Positions 1 through 5,428 of a DNA stretch of 5,516 nt are shown in pieces. Below the pieces are notes generated by a model, which was not told the DNA's origin, searched no databases, and saw only the letters and a program-made list of their open reading frames with translations. The stretch is from Propionibacteriaceae bacterium UBA5174. Its GTDB lineage: Bacteria > Actinomycetota > Actinomycetes > Propionibacteriales > Propionibacteriaceae. The position numbers and the translations under genes are program-made. The stretch spans positions 16,742 to 22,257 of the forward strand of contig DHWU01000051.1 of assembly GCA_002413345.1 (NCBI GenBank). The letters run 5' to 3'. The first letter of the stretch is position 1, and each line of letters starts with the position of its first letter.

Positions 1-2
1 TC

Positions 3-590
3 GACATGGTGCTGCCCGCCAACCGGGAACTGTTGCTGCGACGCCTAGTCGAGTGCTTGGGACGTGACCGGACCCGCCATCAGGTGGCCGAGGTCACCTC
101 ATTGGGTCTGGTGCAGATGACCCGCAAGAAGATCGGCACCGGCCTGGCCGAGGCCTTCACTGTGCCCTGCGAAACCTGTAAAGGTCGTGGCTATCACGTC
201 CACGATGCTCCGGTGGCTTCCCAGGCTCCGGCTGACGGTGGCGATCGAGACTTCGGACGGCGGCGCAGCGGTTCTGGTGGAGCAGGGCGAGGCGGGTCTT
301 CAGCCAAGCGTTCGGGTCCTAAACCCGAACCGAAAGCAGACCAGCCCGAAGCTGAACCCGCCGAGCAGACTGTTTCCAGCGCCGAGAAGCCAGCCAAGGC
401 TAAGAGCGCCAAGACTGGCAAATCTAACGCCAAGGCAAAGTCCAAGCCGAAGGATCTTCCGCAGACTGACGAGCCGAAGGCGATCGAGCCTGCGGTTGAG
501 CCGAAGGTGATTGAGCCTGCGGTTGAGCCGAAGGTGATCGAGCCTGCGGTTGAGCCGAAAGTGATTGAGCCTGGCGTCGACCAGCTCTAA
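3..590 (+). CDS. rne: Ribonuclease E/G family protein, C-terminal part (5' end outside window)
   Basis: Endoribonuclease of the RNase E/G family, which cuts single-stranded RNA in rRNA processing and mRNA decay. Only the last 195 codons are present; the frame is open to the left edge, so the ATG at 6 is an internal methionine, not the start. Seen directly: the conserved end of the catalytic core (DMVLPANRELLLRRLVECL, then GRDRTRHQVAEVTSLGLVQM and TRKKIGTGL), followed by the zinc-link motif Cys-Glu-Thr-Cys at 168-179 with KGRG after it. In this family that CxxC binds the zinc joining two subunits. Beyond about position 200 the protein becomes low-complexity: an Arg/Gly-rich stretch (around 240-310), a Lys/Ala/Pro-rich stretch (around 300-450) and four nonapeptide repeats before the stop. 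Such basic, disordered tails are typical of actinobacterial RNase E and probably bind RNA or partner proteins (inference). A hairpin terminator follows. The identity is secure; the total length is unknown. Confidence 0.96.
   Translation, partial: DMVLPANRELLLRRLVECLGRDRTRHQVAEVTSLGLVQMTRKKIGTGLAEAFTVPCETCKGRGYHVHDAPVASQAPADGGDRDFGRRRSGSGGAGRGGSSAKRSGPKPEPKADQPEAEPAEQTVSSAEKPAKAKSAKTGKSNAKAKSKPKDLPQTDEPKAIEPAVEPKVIEPAVEPKVIEPAVEPKVIEPGVDQL
471..578 (+). repeat. Four tandem 27-nt repeats inside the rne tail
   Basis: Four in-frame copies, at 471-497, 498-524, 525-551 and 552-578, each encode a nonapeptide close to EPKVIEPAV. Copies 2 and 3 differ by one base (ATT versus ATC for Ile). Copy 1 has Ala (GCG) where the others have Val (GTG). 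Copy 4 is the most diverged (AAA for AAG, and Gly-Val for Ala-Val). The array ends four codons before the end of the gene (Asp-Gln-Leu-stop). The near-identity at DNA level indicates recent slippage or unequal recombination rather than an ancient protein repeat. The peptide is acidic and proline-spaced, unlike the basic tail just before it. Confidence 0.95.
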
Positions 591-630
591 CCACTGTCGC
601 TTTACTGCACCAAACCAATAGCCAACCGGG

Positions 631-678
631 GACGGTTCCGTCTTACGCCAGTTGATGGCGCTAAGCGGAACCGTCTTT
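631..678 (+). terminator. Hairpin terminator after rne
   Basis: A perfect 10-bp stem pairs GACGGTTCCG (631-640) with CGGAACCGTC (666-675). It continues inward as CTTA/TAAG (642-645 with 662-665) and CGCC/GGCG (646-649 with 657-660) with C661 bulged, closing a 7-nt loop (650-656). Only TTT follows, so the U-tract is weak, as is common in high-GC actinobacteria. There is no T-run on the opposite side, so it mainly suits rne, although the hairpin could also slow nadE transcripts arriving from the other strand. Confidence 0.7.
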
Positions 679-728
679 CCGTGCGGGCAATGGCCCTAGG
701 CCAGCCGGTCCGGAAAGGTCGGGCGAGA

Positions 729-2768
729 CTACAGATCAGGGACAGTGGCCAATTCGTCCAGCCAGAGCTTGGCTGAAGTGTCCGAGGGGGCGCGCCAATC
801 TCCACGGGGGCTGAGCGAGCCGCCGCGAACCACCTTGGGGCCATTCGGCAGTGCTGAGCGCTTGAACTGGGCGAAGCCGAAGAAGCGGCCGATGAAGACC
901 TCCAGCCAATGTTTGATCTGGCCCAGGTCGTAGGCCACCTGTTCGTCGCGAGGGAACCCTTCGGGCCAGGCGCCTGCATCGGCGTCGCGCCAGGCATGCC
1001 AAGCCAAGAAGGCGATCTTGGAAGGCTTCATGCCCTTGCGCAGTACCTGGAAAAGGTTGAAATCCTGCAGGGCGTAGGGCCCAATGACCGCTTGGGTTGA
1101 CTGCGGGGTTTCACCATCACCCACCGGCACCAATTCGGGGCTGATCTCGGTTTCCAAGATCGCCTTCAAGATGAGGCCGACCTCGTCGCTGAACTGAGCC
1201 GAGCTGATCACCCAGCGGATCAGGTGTTGGATCAAGGTCTTGGGCACGCCGGAGTTGACGTTGTAGTGGCTCATCTGATCGCCGACCCCATAGGTGCACC
1301 AACCCAGGGCCAACTCTGACAAATCGCCGGTGCCCAACACGATCCCACCCAGATGGTTGGCCAGCCGGAAGAGGTAATCGGTACGTAACCCGGCCTGAAC
1401 GTTTTCGAAGGTTACGTCGTAGACCGATTCACCGTCTGAGAAGGGGTGATCAAGGTTGTCGAGCATCAGCTTGGCAGTGCCGGTGATGTCGAGTTCGCTG
1501 AAAGTGACCCCTAATGCTGTCGCCAGTGAGGTCGCGTTGTTCTTGGTGTGGTCGCTGGTGGCGAATCCGGGCATGGTGAAGGCGAGGATGTCGCTGCGCG
1601 GGCGTCCCAGTCGATCCATCGCGCGAGCTGCCACGATCAGGGCGTGGGTGGAATCCAGGCCTCCGGATACGCCGATCACAACCTTGGGCTGACCGATCTC
1701 ACGCAGTCGTTGCTCCAAACCCGAGACCTGAATGTTGTAGGCCTCGAAACAGTCCTGGGCCAGGCGGTCGGGATCATCGGGTACGAAAGGGAAGCGGGCC
1801 ACCTCGCGGGCTAACCCCAGATCACCGGACGGCGGGTTCAGCGCGAAGGTGACCGTGCGGTATTCGCCGGTGCGCGCCGCGTGAGTGCGGCGGTTATCGT
1901 CGAAGGTGCCTTGACGCAGCCGCTCTTGGACCAGCGAGCCAAGATCAAGATCGGCAATGCTCATTCGTGCCCCATCGGGGAACCGCTCTGATTCGGCCAG
2001 CAAAGTGCCGTTCTCGTAGATCAGGGTCTGGCCGTCCCAGCTCAGGTCGGTCGAGGACTCACCCTCGCCGGCGGCCGCGTACAGATATCCCGTCAGCAGC
2101 CGGGAAGATCCAGAGGCGCACAGCAGCTTGCGTTCCTCGGCCTTGGCCACAGTGATTGGGCTGCCGGACAGATTCGCGATTACCGTCGCACCGGCCAAGG
2201 CCGCCTCGGCCGAGGGCGGGATCGGCACCCACATGTCTTCGCAGATTTCTACGTTCAGCACAAAGCCAGGCAGGTCTTCGGCAGCGAACAACAGATCCGA
2301 GCCGAACGGGACGTCCTGGCCGGCGATGCGAATCTCGCCGGTAACGTCGTCGCCGCGGCCAATCTGACGGGCTTCGTAAAACTCGCGGTAGGTGGGCAGA
2401 TACGACTTGGGCACCACGCCGAGCACCTGGCCATGCTGGATCACTACCGCGCAGTTGTAGACCCGATTCAGGCTCGCCAAGGGGGCGCCCACGATCAGGA
2501 CACAACCCAGATCCTTAGTTTGGGGGACCAACCAGGCCAGCGCGTCCTCGGTGGCGGAAAGCACGGTGTCTTGCAGCAGCAGGTCTTCAATGGAGTAGCC
2601 GGTGAGATTGAGCTCGGGAAACACCGCCAGGCAGGCCCCGGCGTCCGCGGCTTCGCGAGCCTGAGTCAGCACCGCGGCGGCGTTCAGCCGGGGCTGGGCC
2701 AGCTTGATCGGCCCAGTGCAAGCGGCAACGCGGGCGAACCCGTGGGCGTACAGGTTGAAGAAGTCCAT
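729..2768 (-). CDS. nadE: Glutamine-dependent NAD+ synthetase
   Basis: Cytoplasmic enzyme for the last step of NAD+ synthesis: deamido-NAD+ is adenylated with ATP and amidated with ammonia released from glutamine. It has 679 residues, the length of the M. tuberculosis enzyme. The N-terminal nitrilase-type glutaminase domain (about 1-300) shows the full Glu-Lys-Cys triad: Glu52 in FPELNLTGYS, Lys121 in VVPKSYLPTYREFYE and Cys176 in NVEICEDMW; these are the same numbers as in M. tuberculosis NadE. The C-terminal synthetase domain (about 330-679) carries the ATP pyrophosphatase loop SGGLDST at 368-374. A GTGDLSELALGW stretch typical of the synthetase follows. I chose the ATG at 2766-2768 because AGGAG lies 7 nt before it and because the protein then aligns residue for residue with the family; a longer frame reaching 2948 adds an unlike N-terminus. 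It is convergent with rne and divergent from the hydrolase, so it is probably monocistronic. No -10/-35 pair is convincing. Confidence 0.97.
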   Translation of the reverse strand: MDFFNLYAHGFARVAACTGPIKLAQPRLNAAAVLTQAREAADAGACLAVFPELNLTGYSIEDLLLQDTVLSATEDALAWLVPQTKDLGCVLIVGAPLASLNRVYNCAVVIQHGQVLGVVPKSYLPTYREFYEARQIGRGDDVTGEIRIAGQDVPFGSDLLFAAEDLPGFVLNVEICEDMWVPIPPSAEAALAGATVIANLSGSPITVAKAEERKLLCASGSSRLLTGYLYAAAGEGESSTDLSWDGQTLIYENGTLLAESERFPDGARMSIADLDLGSLVQERLRQGTFDDNRRTHAARTGEYRTVTFALNPPSGDLGLAREVARFPFVPDDPDRLAQDCFEAYNIQVSGLEQRLREIGQPKVVIGVSGGLDSTHALIVAARAMDRLGRPRSDILAFTMPGFATSDHTKNNATSLATALGVTFSELDITGTAKLMLDNLDHPFSDGESVYDVTFENVQAGLRTDYLFRLANHLGGIVLGTGDLSELALGWCTYGVGDQMSHYNVNSGVPKTLIQHLIRWVISSAQFSDEVGLILKAILETEISPELVPVGDGETPQSTQAVIGPYALQDFNLFQVLRKGMKPSKIAFLAWHAWRDADAGAWPEGFPRDEQVAYDLGQIKHWLEVFIGRFFGFAQFKRSALPNGPKVVRGGSLSPRGDWRAPSDTSAKLWLDELATVPDL

Positions 2769-2775
2769 TGCTTGG

Positions 2776-2780
2776 CTCCT
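2776..2780 (-). promoter_or_regulatory. Ribosome binding site that fixes the nadE start
   Basis: On the minus strand AGGAG is followed by a 7-nt spacer (2769-2775) and the ATG at 2766-2768. This supports the 679-residue start over the in-frame methionine 60 codons upstream. Confidence 0.8.
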
Positions 2781-2855
2781 GGATCTGAGGTCGCAGCCAG
2801 TCTGCCACGTTGGGTCGACGCGGGTCTCAGGCTCGGGCAATGCGAAACTAAGACC

Positions 2856-3524
2856 ATGAGTACCTCGATCCTGGAAACGCCGGACGGCCCGGCAGAACTG
2901 GTTGTGGATCCAGCCGATGAGCCAGCCGCGGTGCTGTTGCTGGGGCATGGTGCAGGCGGGGACGTGGATGGCTGGGATCTGCAGCTGCTCGCCGAGCGTC
3001 TGCCCGCCCTAGGAGTCACTGTGGCTCGGTTTCGTCAGCCGTACCGGGTGGCAGGACGAAAGATTTTCAGCTCCAAACCTGGCTTGGACCGAGCCTGGGC
3101 GGTGGCTTTAGCTTCAGCCCGTAAGAGTTGGCCGGAGCTGCCGCTGTTCACCGGTGGGCACAGTGCGGGCGCACGAACCGCCTGCCGTGGTTTTGCCGCA
3201 GGCCAGACCGGCTTGGTGCTGCTGTCCTTTCCGCTGCATCCACCAGGCAAACCGGACAAGTCTCGCGCTGCTGAGTTGATTGCCGCGGGCGCGCCCAGCC
3301 TGATCGTTCAGGGCACCAAAGATGGTTTCGGCACCCCCGATGAAATCCGGGCGGTCTTGGAGCGCAACGGATCCGTCGATGGCCGGGTAGTGGAATTGGT
3401 CGGGGCTGGACATTCGCTCGGGCCAACCGCTGCAACTACCGCAGCCCAGACCGCCGAGCGTGAGCGGTTGCTGATTTGGTCAGTGGCTGGCTTCGTTGAG
3501 GCAGCGCTGACTAGGCCAGGTTAA
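2856..3524 (+). CDS. Small alpha/beta-hydrolase (KANL3/TEX30-like, dienelactone hydrolase-like)
   Basis: Probable cytoplasmic serine hydrolase of 222 residues; the substrate is not predictable. Visible in order: an oxyanion-hole motif LLGHGAGG (28-35) after the first core strand, a nucleophile elbow GGHSAG with Ser103, a QGTKDGFGTP segment with acid Asp156, and GAGHSL with catalytic His186. Together these make a complete Ser-Asp-His triad on a minimal fold with no obvious lid. The motif set and length match the small bacterial alpha/beta hydrolases related to KANL3/TEX30. No signal peptide is visible. The frame is open upstream to 2433, but that part lies antisense to nadE and is not hydrolase-like; the ATG at 2856 begins the fold at the right place. 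There is no good Shine-Dalgarno sequence ahead of it (the preceding bases are GCGAAACTAAGACC), so translation may be weak or leaderless. It is divergent from nadE by 87 nt and overlaps ogt tail to tail by 4 nt. The fold is certain, the function is not. Confidence 0.88.
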   Translation: MSTSILETPDGPAELVVDPADEPAAVLLLGHGAGGDVDGWDLQLLAERLPALGVTVARFRQPYRVAGRKIFSSKPGLDRAWAVALASARKSWPELPLFTGGHSAGARTACRGFAAGQTGLVLLSFPLHPPGKPDKSRAAELIAAGAPSLIVQGTKDGFGTPDEIRAVLERNGSVDGRVVELVGAGHSLGPTAATTAAQTAERERLLIWSVAGFVEAALTRPG

Positions 3525-4030
3525 GCAACGGAGGTTGCTTCGCGGGCCAGCAGAGAGCGCTTGACGTCCAGCCCCCAGGCGAATCCGCCAAGGCTGCCGT
3601 CGCTGCGCAATACCCGATGGCAGGGCACGAAGAGCGCGGTCGGATTGTGAGCGCAAATGTTCGCCGCTGCCCGGACCGCTCCTGGACGGCCGAGCGAGGC
3701 GGCGAAGCCGGTGTAGGACAACGGTGTGCCCGGGCGGATCTGGCGCAGTCTTGCCCAGCCAGCCAGTTGGAGTTCAGTGCCGAGTTGCTGCACAGGTATG
3801 GCATTCACCGCCGCCAGGTCGCCGTCGTAGTAGGCGCCAACGGCATCAGTGGCAAAGCTGACCGAGATATCCGTAGGTGGCACTGCGGCCACGGTTGGGG
3901 GCCGGTCTTCAGGCCTTAACCGGTGCAGAATCTGATCGGCTTCGGGGTGCCAGCCCGAGGCCAGCACGACACCAGCCTCGACCAACACGGTGAAAGGCCC
4001 GTCCGGCGTAATCAGGGTGGCGATCTGCAT
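3521..4030 (-). CDS. ogt: Methylated-DNA-[protein]-cysteine S-methyltransferase
   Basis: Suicidal DNA repair protein that moves the alkyl group from O6-alkylguanine in DNA to its own cysteine. It has 169 residues, the usual Ogt length, with no fused Ada regulatory domain. The acceptor is Cys137 in the PCHRV motif. Spacing to other residues matches the human enzyme: Tyr106 (31 before the Cys), Arg120 (17 before, the finger that replaces the flipped base), Asn129 (8 before, the hinge), His138 and Glu164 (27 after), so the Asn-Cys-His-Glu network is intact. SYTGFAASLGRPGAVRAA is the recognition-helix region. The N-terminal half (1-85) is poorly conserved, as usual in the family. AGAGGA lies 6 nt before the ATG and fixes the start. 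Its stop shares TTAA with the hydrolase stop. It stands alone, without ada or alkA, so the sequence gives no sign of an adaptive-response operon. No clear promoter was found. Confidence 0.95.
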   Translation of the reverse strand: MQIATLITPDGPFTVLVEAGVVLASGWHPEADQILHRLRPEDRPPTVAAVPPTDISVSFATDAVGAYYDGDLAAVNAIPVQQLGTELQLAGWARLRQIRPGTPLSYTGFAASLGRPGAVRAAANICAHNPTALFVPCHRVLRSDGSLGGFAWGLDVKRSLLAREATSVA

Positions 4031-4036
4031 TGTGAA

Positions 4037-4042
4037 TCCTCT
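4037..4042 (-). promoter_or_regulatory. Ribosome binding site of ogt
   Basis: Minus-strand AGAGGA with a 6-nt spacer before the ATG at 4028-4030. It confirms the 169-residue start, which is also the family start. Confidence 0.75.
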
Positions 4043-4298
4043 GCAGGTTTGGTGGCGGCATTTGGCCCCAGCATGGCAGCGGTTCCACCGCGGCGAAAGT
4101 GCATCGTTGGCAGCAATAGTTGGCTACAGATTGCCGCTGCCCTCTTCCGTGGGCAGTCATCGTTGCGGCGAGGTGGTGTTGGGAGAGTTGCCCCTACCGA
4201 AGCGCGAAGCTCGGCAGGCTACTCGCGGGGCTGGGCCTGGGACGGCTATTTTGGGCATAATTCGACCGATTGCTGCGGGTGTGCGGGTTGCGGCCGGT
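4043..4298. other. Non-coding stretch between divergent ogt and rplU
   Basis: I see no gene here. The open frames that cross it on both strands have no family character and run into ogt or rplU. It contains a small inverted repeat, CTGCCC (4137-4142) with GGGCAG (4151-4156) around an 8-nt loop, and an isolated -10-like CATAAT (4256-4261) without a matching -35. The divergent ogt promoter must lie here or close by, but I cannot place it. The well-supported rplU promoter begins just after this stretch. Confidence 0.6.
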
Positions 4299-4328
4299 TT
4301 GACCCTCCACCGCACCGCAACGTAGTCT
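4299..4328 (+). promoter_or_regulatory. Sigma-A type promoter of rplU-rpmA
   Basis: TTGACC (4299-4304; 5 of 6 to the -35 consensus) is followed by an 18-nt spacer and TAGTCT (4323-4328; TAnnnT, the pattern actinobacterial housekeeping sigma factors need). It is the best promoter match in the intergenic region and has the right direction for the ribosomal protein genes. Transcription would begin near 4334-4336, giving a leader of roughly 105 nt. Confidence 0.75.
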
Positions 4329-4336
4329 TGTCCATC

Positions 4337-4407
4337 GGTGTTTGCTGCGCTGGCGACTTGCCGCGCGCGACACCTTCAGCGGCTTCCATCCCCCGCGGAT
4401 GGTGCTG
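4337..4407 (+). promoter_or_regulatory. Structured 5' leader of rplU: two predicted hairpins
   Basis: Hairpin I starts almost at the predicted transcription start. GGTGT (4337-4341) pairs with ACACC (4370-4374); after an internal loop, GCGC (4347-4350) pairs with GCGC (4363-4366) and GGC (4352-4354) with GCC (4360-4362), T4351 being bulged, around a GACTT loop. Hairpin II pairs CCATCC (4386-4391) with GGATGG (4397-4402) around CCCGC, flanked by CAGC (4377-4380) and GCTG (4404-4407). The last 33 nt, with the ribosome site, stay free of both. Leaders of ribosomal protein operons often bind their own product, and an L21 leader is known in Firmicutes. Whether this one is regulatory is inference; a GC-rich sequence will also form hairpins by chance. 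Confidence 0.4.
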
Positions 4408-4428
4408 TTCATACGGAAGCAAATGGGA

Positions 4429-4434
4429 AGTAGG
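4429..4434 (+). promoter_or_regulatory. Ribosome binding site favouring the rplU GTG start
   Basis: AGTAGG (5 of 6 to AGGAGG in register) lies 6 nt before the GTG at 4441; GGGAAG (4425-4430) is an alternative 10 nt away. An in-frame ATG at 4423 has GGAAG only 3 nt upstream, which is too close to work well. Confidence 0.5.
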
Positions 4435-4440
4435 TCCGGC

Positions 4441-4749
4441 GTGTACGCGATCGTGCGCAGTGGTGGCCGCCAGCACAAGGTTGCGGTGGGCGACATCCTG
4501 GAGATCGACAAGATCGAAGCCAAGGCGGGTGCCAGCCTTGCACTGACCCCACTGCTTCTGGTGGATGGCGATGAAATCACCGTAGATGCCAAGGCATTGG
4601 GTAAGGCGAGTGTCACCGCTGAGGTTCTTGGCGAGACCAAGGGCCCCAAGATCAAGATCATCAAGTTCAAGAACAAGACCGGTTACAAGAAGCGCCAGGG
4701 TCACCGCCAGCGGTACACCCAGGTCAAGGTCACCGGAATCCAAGGCTGA
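4441..4749 (+). CDS. rplU: 50S ribosomal protein L21
   Basis: Component of the large ribosomal subunit that binds 23S rRNA. It has 102 residues, normal for the family. Seen: the N-terminal YAIVRSGGRQHKVAVGD signature, the central GPKIKIIKFKNKTGYKKRQG basic block and the C-terminal GHRQRY...KVTGI end, all hallmarks of L21. I chose the GTG at 4441, read as Met, because L21 proteins begin with (M)YAIV. The in-frame ATG at 4423 would add six unlike residues, and the frame extends to an ATG at 4342 that lies inside the leader hairpin. It is the first gene of a two-gene operon with rpmA, which starts 10 nt after its stop, and is driven by the promoter at 4299-4328. Confidence 0.97.
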   Translation: MYAIVRSGGRQHKVAVGDILEIDKIEAKAGASLALTPLLLVDGDEITVDAKALGKASVTAEVLGETKGPKIKIIKFKNKTGYKKRQGHRQRYTQVKVTGIQG

Positions 4750-4759
4750 GGGGACTGAC

Positions 4760-5023
4760 ATGGCACATAAAAAGGGTGCATCGGCCTCACGCAACGGGCG
4801 CGACTCGAATTCGCAGCGTCTTGGCGTGAAGCGCTTCGGTGGTCAAGATGTGAACGCTGGCGAGATTCTCGTTCGTCAGCGTGGTACTCATTTCCACCCC
4901 GGTGACGGTGTCGGACGTGGCAGCGACGACACGCTGTTCGCGCTCCGTGCGGGCAAGGTTGAGTTCGGGACCCGTCGCGGTCGTAAGGTCGTCAACGTGG
5001 CCGAGGTCACTGCAGCGAGTTGA
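4760..5023 (+). CDS. rpmA: 50S ribosomal protein L27
   Basis: Large-subunit protein whose N-terminus reaches into the peptidyl transferase centre. It has 87 residues. The N-terminus AHKKGASASRNGRDSNSQRL directly follows the initiator Met, so it lacks the cleaved N-terminal extension found in Firmicutes. The RQRGTHFHPGDGVGRGSDDTLFAL family stretch is present (residues about 39-62, shown here by its ends RQRGTHF and DDTLFAL). GAGGGG, overlapping the rplU stop, lies 6 nt before the ATG, which suggests tight coupling with rplU. A strong terminator begins 18 nt after the stop, so the operon ends here rather than running into obgE as it often does in actinobacteria. Confidence 0.98.
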   Translation: MAHKKGASASRNGRDSNSQRLGVKRFGGQDVNAGEILVRQRGTHFHPGDGVGRGSDDTLFALRAGKVEFGTRRGRKVVNVAEVTAAS

Positions 5024-5041
5024 TCGTTAGGACCTATTGAG

Positions 5042-5077
5042 TCGGTGGTCGCCCCCTTGGGGCGACCACCGATTTTT
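5042..5077 (+). terminator. Strong intrinsic terminator of rplU-rpmA
   Basis: A perfect 14-bp GC-rich stem pairs 5042-5055 with 5059-5072 around a CTT loop and is followed at once by TTTTT (5073-5077). It is the best terminator in the window. There is no T-run on the other side, so it does not obviously serve the convergent small gene. Confidence 0.95.
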
Positions 5078-5110
5078 CGTTGTGGTGGGAAAGTGGGGGC
5101 GGGGTCGGGC

Positions 5111-5335
5111 TCAGTCGGAAGGGTTGTCCCGCCGGTATTGTCGACGAGTCAGTTCCCGGCTCCACACAGCCGTCCCGGCGAGGCCGAGGTTCATCACCAG
5201 CGGTAGCCAGTACTGCCACACGAGCCACTGTTGCGTGAACCACATAGCGAAGAGGCTGGCGAGGACAGAGAGCCCTGCGAGCAAGATGATGAGGGTGTTC
5301 ATACGCACATGAAAGGTGTGTTTCTTTTTGTCCAT
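5111..5335 (-). CDS. Small two-pass membrane protein of unknown function
   Basis: A 74-residue protein that I do not recognise. It has a basic start (MDKKKHTFHVR), a first hydrophobic segment at about 13-33 (NTLIILLAGLSVLASLFAMW), a short Trp/Gln-rich turn (QQWLVWQYW), a second hydrophobic segment at about 43-58 and a strongly basic tail (RELTRRQYRR) ending in Asp-Asn-Pro-Ser-Asp. Positive charges at both ends suggest both termini face the cytoplasm. Support for a real gene: AAGGAG 5 nt before the ATG at 5333-5335, a plausible promoter upstream and a coherent two-segment membrane pattern. GTG codons at 5339-5341 and 5336-5338 are in frame but overlap or adjoin the ribosome site, so ATG is the better start. 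It faces rpmA tail to tail. It resembles the small two-TM helper-like proteins common in actinobacteria; no function can be assigned. Confidence 0.72.
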   Translation of the reverse strand: MDKKKHTFHVRMNTLIILLAGLSVLASLFAMWFTQQWLVWQYWLPLVMNLGLAGTAVWSRELTRRQYRRDNPSD

Positions 5336-5340
5336 CACCA

Positions 5341-5346
5341 CTCCTT
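5341..5346 (-). promoter_or_regulatory. Ribosome binding site of the small membrane protein
   Basis: Minus-strand AAGGAG with a 5-nt spacer to the ATG at 5333-5335. It overlaps the first in-frame GTG (5339-5341), which argues against that GTG as the start. Confidence 0.75.
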
Positions 5347-5371
5347 GGCGTCATGCTGGACTGTGGAGGTC

Positions 5372-5401
5372 AGTATCGATTTTCAGTCTAGGGCGAGACA
5401 A
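5372..5401 (-). promoter_or_regulatory. Possible promoter of the small membrane protein
   Basis: On the minus strand TTGTCT (5401-5396; 4 of 6 to -35) is separated by 18 nt from GATACT (5377-5372; 4 of 6 to -10). A start near 5365 would leave a leader of about 30 nt containing the AAGGAG site. The match is moderate and was picked by eye. Confidence 0.4.
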
Positions 5402-5428
5402 AAACTGCTTGCAACGCAGGGGAGAACG

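Noticed and set aside
691..702. Short palindrome near the nadE stop as a terminator
   Set aside because: Only a 5-bp stem (TGGCC/GGCCA), with no T-tract.
2433..2855. In-frame upstream extension of the alpha/beta hydrolase
   Set aside because: It lies antisense to the conserved nadE N-terminal domain and has no hydrolase-like sequence.
2769..2948. 60-residue N-terminal extension of NadE
   Set aside because: AGGAG fixes the ATG at 2766-2768, the 679-residue form matches the family, and the extension overlaps the hydrolase start.
4133..4169. Inverted repeat in the ogt-rplU gap as a terminator or small RNA
   Set aside because: The stem is only 6 bp with an 8-nt loop and no T-run on either strand; it could be chance in GC-rich DNA.
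4256..4261. CATAAT as a second -10 box upstream of rplU
   Set aside because: No -35-like hexamer lies at 16-18 nt; the TTGACC/TAGTCT pair is far better.
4342..4440. N-terminal extension of L21 to the ATG at 4342 or 4423
   Set aside because: The added residues are not L21-like, and the ATG at 4342 falls inside the leader hairpin, with no ribosome site before it.
3923..4546. 207-codon + strand frame across ogt, the intergenic region and rplU
   Set aside because: Its product is low-complexity and Cys/Arg/Ser-rich, and it overlaps two well-identified genes; it is a high-GC shadow frame.
4194..4794. Long minus-strand frames (160 and 182 codons) over rplU
   Set aside because: They are antisense to the certain L21 and L27 genes and show no family motifs.
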